This document shows positions 36,118 to 41,986 of a stretch of 41,986 nucleotides of DNA, one piece after another. The DNA is taken from contig NZ_BBAS01000013.1 in the NCBI RefSeq assembly GCF_001311375.1, positions 1 through 41,986 on the forward strand. The letters are read 5' to 3'. The position numbers and the translations under genes are program-made. Numbering within the stretch: the stretch's first letter is position 1; each line of letters begins with the position of its first letter. Origin of the DNA: Limosilactobacillus equigenerosi DSM 18793 = JCM 14505. GTDB lineage: Bacteria; Bacillota; Bacilli; Lactobacillales; Lactobacillaceae. The notes under the pieces are model-generated. The model ran no database searches. It saw only the letters and a list, made by a program, of their open reading frames with translations, and had not been told where the DNA came from.

Positions 36118-37227
36118 ATGAACGAAGAATTACGTTGTATTGGATGTGGATCAATCATTCAATCCGAGGACAAACAAGGGCTGGGATATACGCCAGCTTC
36201 AGCGGTGAAAAAGGGGCTGGAAACTAACGAATTATATTGTCAACGTTGTTTCCGCTTACGGCATTACAATGAAATTGCCCCGGTTTCATTAACAGATGAT
36301 GATTTCCGGCGGTTATTAAGTCATATCCGGGATACCAAGGCTTTGATTGTCTATGTCGTCGATATTTTTGACGTGAACGGGAGCATTATTCCGGGATTAC
36401 ACCGCTTTGTCGGGGATAATCCAATTATGTTAGTCGGAAATAAAGAAGACGTCTTGCCAAGTTCTTTGCGCCGGAACAAGTTACAAGACTGGCTTCGTCA
36501 ACAAGTTAACCAAGCTGGGATTCGGCCGGTGTCAACCATGTTGGTTTCAGCTAAAAAGAATCACCAAGTGGAAGCACTGTTGGATGAAATTGATCAACGG
36601 CGTGGTGATCGGGATGTTTATGTCGTCGGGGTGACGAACGTTGGGAAGTCAACATTGATTAATCAAATTCTGAAACTCCGGACGGGGGTCCAAGACTTGA
36701 TTACAACGTCACGGTTCCCTGGAACAACTTTAGATCAAATTGAAATTCCATTAGCTGATGGGCATCAATTAGTTGATACCCCCGGGATTATTCATCCAGA
36801 ACAAATGGCGCACGTCTTACCAGATAAGGACTTAAAGATTGTGGCGCCACAAAAGGAAATTAAACCACGGACGTATCAACTGCAAGACCAACAAACCATC
36901 TTTTTAGGTGGCGTGGCCCGGTTTGATTACTTAAAAGGACCGAAAGTTGGGATGGTGGGGTACTTTGACAACAATTTACCAATGCACCGGACCAAGTTAG
37001 CGAATGCTGATCATTTCTATGCGAAGCACTTTGGAACGTTATTAACGCCACCAAGTGGAGAAGATGCGAAAAACTTCCCACCATTACACCGCTTCGAATT
37101 TGCGGCTAAGGAAAAATCAGACTTAGTCTTTGAAGGCTTAGGTTGGATGACGGTGCCAGCCGGCAGTGTTGTGGCTGGATGGGCGCCAACTGGGGTGGCC
37201 GTTTTAATGCGACCAGCGATGATTTAA
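36118..37227 (+). CDS. yqeH: Ribosome biogenesis GTPase YqeH
   Basis: Circularly permuted GTPase of 369 residues needed for 30S assembly. The N-terminal zinc finger has CIGCG and CQRCF. The permuted order is visible: the G4 motif VGNKEDV (about residue 110) precedes G1 VGVTNVGKSTLIN (about residues 175-187) and G3 LVDTPGI. A C-terminal beta-rich domain follows. No frame break is present. yhbY starts 10 nt later in the same unit. Confidence 0.96.
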   Translation: MNEELRCIGCGSIIQSEDKQGLGYTPASAVKKGLETNELYCQRCFRLRHYNEIAPVSLTDDDFRRLLSHIRDTKALIVYVVDIFDVNGSIIPGLHRFVGDNPIMLVGNKEDVLPSSLRRNKLQDWLRQQVNQAGIRPVSTMLVSAKKNHQVEALLDEIDQRRGDRDVYVVGVTNVGKSTLINQILKLRTGVQDLITTSRFPGTTLDQIEIPLADGHQLVDTPGIIHPEQMAHVLPDKDLKIVAPQKEIKPRTYQLQDQQTIFLGGVARFDYLKGPKVGMVGYFDNNLPMHRTKLANADHFYAKHFGTLLTPPSGEDAKNFPPLHRFEFAAKEKSDLVFEGLGWMTVPAGSVVAGWAPTGVAVLMRPAMI

Positions 37228-37237
37228 GGAGAAACAG

Positions 37238-37548
37238 ATGCAATTACGAGGAAAACAAAAACGATTCTTACGAGCAGAAGCAAATCATTTGCAACCATTA
37301 TTTAGTGTGGGGAAAAACGCTTGACGCCAGCTTGGTTAGCGCAATTAGATGGAGCCTTAGATAAGCGGGAATTGATTAAGGTTAGCATTTTACAAAATGC
37401 TGACGAAACGACGAGCGAAGTTAAGGAATTTATCGAAAGTCAATCAACCATTCAAGTCGTGCAAACGATTGGTCGGGTGTTAGTCTTATTTAAAGTTTCG
37501 GACTTACCAGAAAACCGGGATTTATCAACCCAAGTTGAAAAGATTTAG
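37238..37548 (+). pseudogene. yhbY: Ribosome assembly RNA-binding protein YhbY, frame broken once
   Basis: A CRM-domain RNA-binding protein of about 103 residues linked to 50S assembly. It starts LRGKQKRFLRAEANHLQPLF with AAGGAGA ahead (first 15 residues shown). The CRM core should read SVGKNGLTPAW, followed by LIKVSILQNADE. A G is missing near 37319 (GGC read as GC), which ends the first frame after residue 28 and starts the longer downstream part. With one G added it runs to 37548. Nonhomopolymer-rich context, but still a GG shortened to G. Confidence 0.92.
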
Positions 37549-37559
37549 GGGTTAGATCG

Positions 37560-38195
37560 ATGTTGGAAGAACCAACAATGACATATACGGCGCAACCACA
37601 AGCGCAAACGATCGTGGCGACGAAACGGCAACGGATTGGTTTATATGGGGGAACCTTTAATCCAGTTCACACGGCCCATTTGATCATGGCTGATCAAGTT
37701 GGTCATACCCTGGGGCTCGACCGGGTGGATTTAATGCCCGATGCCAAACCACCGCATGTCGATCACAAAGCGGCAGTGGCGGCGGAATACCGGGTTGCGA
37801 TGCTCAAGTTAGCGTTGGCCGATAATCCATATCTAGGTTTGGAACTGACGGAAATTGAGCGTGGCGGGGTAAGTTATACGTATGACACGATTAAGTATCT
37901 GAAAGAACAACACCCCGAAAATGACTATTACTTTATCATTGGTGGGGACATGGTTGATTACTTGCCTAAATGGTACAAAATTGATGAATTAATGAAGTTA
38001 GTTAACTTTGTCGCTGTTCGGCGGCCGGGGGCCCAAAATACGACTGATTATCCTGTCATTTGGGTTGATGTACCGCTCTTAGATATTAGTTCATCAGACA
38101 TTCGGGCACGGCTACAACGCGGTGATTCAATCCATTATCTGGTCCCACCGGTGGTCGAAAAATATATCAAGGAGCATCAATTATATCTTGATTAA
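37560..38195 (+). CDS. nadD: Nicotinate-nucleotide adenylyltransferase NadD
   Basis: Makes nicotinic acid adenine dinucleotide from NaMN and ATP in the NAD pathway. It has 211 residues, with the nucleotidyltransferase motif GLYGGTFNPVHTAHL (about residues 26-40) and the C-terminal ISSSDIRARL. The ATG at 37560 has a weak AGGGG site; the ATG at 37578 has a GGAAG site and would give 205 residues. yqeK overlaps its stop by 8 nt, a common nadD-yqeK arrangement. Confidence 0.96.
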   Translation: MLEEPTMTYTAQPQAQTIVATKRQRIGLYGGTFNPVHTAHLIMADQVGHTLGLDRVDLMPDAKPPHVDHKAAVAAEYRVAMLKLALADNPYLGLELTEIERGGVSYTYDTIKYLKEQHPENDYYFIIGGDMVDYLPKWYKIDELMKLVNFVAVRRPGAQNTTDYPVIWVDVPLLDISSSDIRARLQRGDSIHYLVPPVVEKYIKEHQLYLD

Positions 38196-38816
38196 ACCAG
38201 CTGACATTCAATATACTGGCCAATTTGGTCCGCAAAACCGGCCCGCGTTAGTGGCGAAGGTGCAAGCAGCGCTTAGTCCAGCCCGGTTTGCGCATGTGCT
38301 ACGGGTTGAAGAAACTGCCGTTGAGTTAGCTCAAGCAAATGGGGTTAACTTAGAGCAAGCTAGCATTGCCGGGTTAACACATGATTACGCTAAGGAACGT
38401 CCCGACCAAGATTTCCAAGCCTTATTAGCAACGGGGGATTATGACCCAGCGTTAGCGACGGCGGGTAATGAAATTTGGCATGGGGTCTTAGGCGCTACTT
38501 TGATTCAACAAGAGCTTGGGGTAACGGACGAAGAAATTTTAACCGCTATTCGGCAACATACGGTCGGTGGGGTGACGATGACGCCATTATCACAAGTGTT
38601 GTATCAAGCGGATTACATTGAACCGGGACGCGATTTTCCGGGAGTAGCGACCGCACGCCAATTAACGGCCCAATCATTAGCCCTCGCGTCGCCTATCAAA
38701 CGTGGCACACGTTAAGTTACTTAGTGACCCAAGGGGTGGCGGTTTATCCAGCTACTCTGGCTACCTATAATGCCTGGGTCCCAAGCAAGCGAAAGGAATT
38801 TGAAATTAATGAATAG
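38188..38816 (+). pseudogene. yqeK: HD-domain hydrolase YqeK, frame broken once
   Basis: An HD-domain phosphohydrolase of about 209 residues, in the family that hydrolyses bis(5'-nucleosyl) tetraphosphate (Ap4A) symmetrically. The His-Asp motif is in HVLRVEETAVELA and GLTHDYAKE (about residues 35-72), then IWHGVLGATL and IRQHTVGG. It starts at TTG 38188, overlapping the nadD stop. At 38688 GG is read as G; with it the protein reads LALAVAYQTWHTLSYL to the end, FEINE. rsfS starts 8 nt before its stop. Confidence 0.9.
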
Positions 38817-39165
38817 TAAAGAAATTTTAGCAATGGTCGTCAGTGAAGCTGATGGCCGGCGCGGTGAAGATATCGTGGCTTTAGAAGTGAGCCAAATCAG
38901 TCCGATGGCTGATTACTTTGTGTTAGTAACCGGGGGATCAAACCGGCAAACGCAAGCCATTTGTGATGCAATTGTTAAAAAGGCCCACGAATTAAACTTA
39001 GAAATTGGAAGTGTGGAAGGTAAGCGTGAAGGCCAATGGATTTTAGTGGACCTTGGCGATGTGGTCGTTCACATTTTCCGGGAAGAAACACGGGAATTCT
39101 ACAACCTCGAAAAGTTCTGGGTCGATGCACCACTTGTTGATGTGAGTGAATGGGTTAAGGACTAA
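38809..39165 (+). CDS. rsfS: Ribosomal silencing factor RsfS
   Basis: Binds L14 on the 50S subunit and blocks subunit joining when nutrients are short. 118 residues with the DUF143 pattern: MADYFVLVTGGSNRQTQAI, EGKREGQWILVDLGDVVVHIF and EETREFYNLEKFW near the C-terminus. I use ATG 38809, where AAGGAA lies upstream and the start overlaps the yqeK end. The methyltransferase begins inside its stop (TAATG). Confidence 0.96.
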   Translation: MNSKEILAMVVSEADGRRGEDIVALEVSQISPMADYFVLVTGGSNRQTQAICDAIVKKAHELNLEIGSVEGKREGQWILVDLGDVVVHIFREETREFYNLEKFWVDAPLVDVSEWVKD

Positions 39166-39920
39166 TGATTTATCAAACCTTCGCGCGTTTGTATGACGAG
39201 TTATTTGATGATGATCTGTACCAAGATTGGGCGAAGTTTGTCCAACAACAAGTCCCCACGCCAACTACGATGTTAGATGTGGCTGGTGGAGCGGGGCGGT
39301 TTGGCATCTTAATGGCCCAAGCTGGTTATGAAGTGACGGATCTTGATTTATCAGCAGACATGTTAGAATTGGCGGCTGAACATCGCGAACAAGCCCAAGT
39401 AGACTTAATGTTAATGCAAGGCAATATGCTAGATCTTAGTTTATTAGGGCAATATCCACTAATAACTTGTTTTGCTGATTCGTTATGTTATTTAAATAAC
39501 TTTGCGGAATTTAAGCAAGCCTTGCAACAAATGTATACGCATTTAACTCCTGGGGGAACGTTAATTTTTGATATGATGACGCCCCACCAAATGGATGATG
39601 TTTATCCGGGCTATATGTTTAATTATCAAGATGAAGATTACCAACGAGCGTTCATTTGGCAAAGTTTTGCCGATGATGATGTTGAACATGGGGTAATTCA
39701 TGATTTAACGTTCTTTATTCAAGATGCGGCTGGTAAGTATGATCGAATTAGTGAAATGCATTTCCAACGGTCGTATCCAGTCCCAATGGTCCAAGCAGCG
39801 CTCAAAGAAATCGGCTTTGTTAATTTACAATATAGTAGTGACTTTGGGCGCCAACCACTAACGGATGCGACAACGCGGATGTTTGTGGTGGCGCAAAAAC
39901 CGGGGTTGCGTCATGACTAA
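39165..39920 (+). CDS. Class I SAM-dependent methyltransferase
   Basis: A 251-residue methyltransferase that commonly lies between rsfS and tmcAL in Bacilli; its substrate is not known. Motif I MLDVAGGAGRFGILMAQAG is at about residues 37-55, the acidic LDLSADMLELAAEH follows, then TCFADSLCYL and THLTPGGTLIFDMM. The ATG overlaps the rsfS stop, and its own stop overlaps the tmcAL start as ATGACTAA. No frame break. Confidence 0.9.
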   Translation: MIYQTFARLYDELFDDDLYQDWAKFVQQQVPTPTTMLDVAGGAGRFGILMAQAGYEVTDLDLSADMLELAAEHREQAQVDLMLMQGNMLDLSLLGQYPLITCFADSLCYLNNFAEFKQALQQMYTHLTPGGTLIFDMMTPHQMDDVYPGYMFNYQDEDYQRAFIWQSFADDDVEHGVIHDLTFFIQDAAGKYDRISEMHFQRSYPVPMVQAALKEIGFVNLQYSSDFGRQPLTDATTRMFVVAQKPGLRHD

Positions 39921-41063
39921 GTTGCATGCAGTGGGGTTAGTGACGGAATATAATCCGTTTCACAATGGGCATTTGTACCATTTAACGACGGCCAAACGGC
40001 AAACGGGGGCTGACGTGGTGGTGGCGGTGATGAGTGGTAATTTCACGCAACGCGGAGAACCGACCATTCTTGATAAATGGACCCGCGCGCAAGCTGCCTT
40101 AGCTAATGGGGTGGATTTAGTGGTGGAATTACCAGTGTTCCATGCCGTCCAACCGGCCCATCGTTTCGCCGCCGGGGCGTTGCAGTTATTGGATGCGTTA
40201 CAAGTCGAACAAATCGTTTTTGGCGCTGAGCATCCGGAATGGGATTTTGACCAGTTGGTGGCCGCCGAAGCTCAGTTTGATCCCCAAGAGTTTCATGATT
40301 ATCATGCGACCTATGCGAGTCAGTTTAATGCCCAACTCGCAGCGCAAACTGGATATTCCTTAACTGATCCGAATGATATTTTAGCGTTTAGCTATTATAA
40401 AGCACGTCACGAAGCCGGCTACCAGTTTGATTTACAACCAATGCAACGGATTGCCAATTACTATCATCAACAAACGATTACGGGAACCATTGCGAGTGCG
40501 AGTGCGATTCGCCAAGCCGTTCAAACTAAGCAAGCTATCGATGATACCGTCCCGGAAGCAACGGCAGCTGCCTTAGCCCAATTAATTAACGTGCCGGATT
40601 GGGACACGTTATATCCAATCTTACGCAATCAGTTAATTCAAACGCCGGTGCAACAATTAGCCAATATTATCAAATGGGGGAAGGAATTGAGTATCGGATG
40701 CAAGCCGCTGCTGAGCGGTCCTTAACGTTTGCGGACTTTATTAAGCAAGTTAAGACGAAGCGTTATACTTACGCCTACTTAACCCGTTTGTGTTTATATG
40801 TCACGTTAGGGATTACCAAGTCTGAAGTTGCTAATGCCGTCGCCAATCCATACTTACATGTGCTTGGGTTTAGTGACCAAGGGCAAGCTTATTTAAGTCA
40901 AATCAAGAAAACCGTTACGCTACCATTAATTGTGAAGGTTGATCAAGATTTGAAAGCCGGGATGTTAAAGCTCGATTATCGCGCTGGTAAATTGTATCAA
41001 ATGTTCACCCCAGTGGAGCAAGATTTAAAACATGCCCCAATTCGGAGACTGTCAAGGAAATAA
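39913..41063 (+). pseudogene. tmcAL: tRNA(Met) cytidine acetate ligase TmcAL, frame broken once
   Basis: Activates acetate with ATP and makes N4-acetylcytidine at the wobble base of elongator tRNA-Met. A HIGH-like nucleotidyltransferase motif GLVTEYNPFHNGHLYHL is at residues 7-23. VAVMSGNFTQRGEPTILDK and IASASAIRQAV follow, typical of this family (previously YlbM). Near 40667 a TTT is read as TT; with three T the sequence is LANIYQMGEGIEYRMQAAAERS, shown here as QMGEGIEYRMQ. Total length is about 383 residues. The start overlaps the upstream methyltransferase stop. Confidence 0.9.
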
Positions 41064-41065
41064 CA

Positions 41066-41094
41066 TTGACAAGCATGGAAGAAGTGCGTATAAT
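41066..41094 (+). promoter_or_regulatory. Consensus promoter of yceD-rpmF
   Basis: TTGACA (41066-41071), a 17-nt spacer and TATAAT (41089-41094), a perfect sigma-A consensus, beginning 3 nt after the tmcAL stop. Confidence 0.92.
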
Positions 41095-41123
41095 TGTTAA
41101 TGTTGCAATAGGAGGTAAGTACA

Positions 41124-41671
41124 ATGAAATGGTTGTTAAACGAGTTAGTTCGTTACCATGAAGAACCACTTCATATTAACGATACTTTTGATCTGAATGC
41201 AATGATGACCGAACGTTTTGCTGGCAAGGTGTTACAAGTAGCACCGGTGGTAGTTGATGCGTATGTGTCATCAGATAATGGCGATGTGACCTTCGGGATA
41301 ACGGTGACCACTACGGTAACCACGCCTCAAGTCGCTCGCTCACGCCAGTGGAATTACCAGTACAGTTTGAATTTACGGAAAACTATACGGATGATGCTAG
41401 TCATCTGGGACGTTACGAAGACGATGAAATGGTTTTCGTCATTGAGCCAGATGAAATTATTGACTTTCATGAAATGTTAGCTGAAAACATTATCGAACAA
41501 ATTCCACTGAAAGTTTTAACCCCTGCTGAAGCGGCCGGTGATGAATTTCCTCAAGGAAACGACTGGTCGGTGACCACGCAAGAGCGGGTTGCTCAGCAGC
41601 AGGCTGACCAAGTTGATCCACGCTTCGCTAAGTTAAAAGCATTATTTCCTGATCAGGATGAAGGTAAATAG
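41124..41671 (+). pseudogene. yceD: DUF177/YceD-family protein, frame broken once
   Basis: About 182 residues, a YceD-type protein that precedes rpmF in most bacteria and is linked to 23S rRNA accumulation. The expected motifs are in two frames: an early domain (KWLLNELVRYHEEPLHI) and the later FELTENY-like segment VELPVQFEFTENY, then ENIIEQIPLKVL and RFAKLKALF. Near 41329 an AAA is read as AA; with one A added it reads TPQSRSLTPVELPVQFE. AGGAGG precedes the ATG. rpmF follows after 54 nt. Confidence 0.9.
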
Positions 41672-41725
41672 CGAACGGCTAATCACCACTAGTGGATAAT
41701 TTATGATTGAAGGAGGTGCCAGATT

Positions 41726-41899
41726 ATGGCTGTTCCAGCACGGAAAACGTCAAAGACGCGTAAGCGCAACCGTCGTGGACACATCAAGTTAACTGTTCCT
41801 GGTTTAACTGCATGTCCTAACTGTGGCGAATTACGTAAGTCACACATGGTTTGCCCAAGTTGTGGTTTCTACAACGGCAAGCAAGCTGTTAACAACTAA
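41726..41899 (+). CDS. rpmF: 50S ribosomal protein L32
   Basis: A 57-residue zinc-binding ribosomal protein with [11 protein letters not shown] and CPSCGFY forming a C4 zinc site, so it is a zinc-dependent (C+) L32. It begins [21 protein letters not shown] 41726 follows GAAGGAGGTG. Transcribed with yceD from the consensus promoter at 41066, with its own terminator. Confidence 0.97.
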   Translation: MAVPARKTSKTRKRNRRGHIKLTVPGLTACPNCGELRKSHMVCPSCGFYNGKQAVNN

Positions 41900-41908
41900 T
41901 TTAAAATG

Positions 41909-41949
41909 AAAAAGCTTCCCTTAGGTGCCGGACCTGGGAAGCTTTTTTT
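41909..41949 (+). terminator. Intrinsic terminator after rpmF
   Basis: AAAGCTTCCC and GGGAAGCTTT form the main stem, with AGGT/ACCT inside it and T7 downstream. Confidence 0.9.
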
Positions 41950-41986
41950 GATATTTTCCAGCTGCTTTTTGATAATTCTTATTATT

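Overview
The window looks like a chromosomal core segment from a lactic acid bacterium of the family Lactobacillaceae (former Lactobacillus sensu lato). The grounds are moderately low GC, strong AGGAGG ribosome binding sites, TTG and GTG starts, a T-box leader on aspS, an L20-type leader on infC-rpmI-rplT, a mevalonate-pathway HMG-CoA synthase, an L-lactate dehydrogenase, and the Firmicute gene orders prmA-rsmE-relA-dtd, murC-polA-mutM-coaE-nrdR-dnaB-dnaI and yqeG-yqeH-yhbY-nadD-yqeK-rsfS. The genus cannot be fixed from the sequence alone. No tRNA, rRNA, CRISPR array, transposase or phage gene was seen.

Layout. 1-3517: ldh (minus), two small unknown genes, prmA-rsmE. 3518-3918: structured non-coding DNA with copy 1 of a dispersed repeat. 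3919-7657: a small membrane protein, relA, dtd and a methyltransferase. 7658-9315: an AT-rich TetR/nitroreductase-like pair flanked by two look-alike terminators. 9318-10507: an amidase (minus) and repeat copy 2 in inverted orientation. 10512-14159: promoter, T-box, aspS, nfo and a glutamine amidotransferase. 14168-17264: rpsU, yqeY, a MarC-family gene and a secreted surface protein. 17286-20665: aminotransferase, HesB-like gene, mvaS and a small unknown gene. 20795-23979: thioredoxin-like gene, ytpR, murC and a Bax-inhibitor-1 protein. 24040-24197: a structured intergenic element. 24245-31184: polA, mutM, coaE, nrdR, dnaB and dnaI (DNA replication and repair). 31366-34077: an MBOAT acyltransferase plus a DHHW protein. 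34098-41949: infC-rpmI-rplT, the yqeG-to-tmcAL ribosome/NAD cluster, and yceD-rpmF.

The most striking global feature is 22 single- or double-base frame breaks in 18 genes. Several of these genes are essential (coaE, murC, dnaB). Most breaks lie in homopolymers: A6/T6 tracts that have become 7, or short runs that are one base short. No in-frame nonsense mutation was seen. This pattern fits uncorrected sequencing error much better than gene decay, so those genes are probably intact in the organism. They are typed 'pseudogene' here only because the reading frame as given is broken, and the coordinates cover the whole reconstructed gene.

The best candidates for something unusual are: the dispersed repeat built from exact 51-bp units plus an 83-nt hairpin head (two inverted copies); the aspS T-box with adjacent Asp and His codons but no hisS beside it; an MBOAT/DHHW surface-acylation pair where thrS is often found; the TetR/nitroreductase cassette between twin terminators; and a structured intergenic element bounded by a 10-bp direct repeat.
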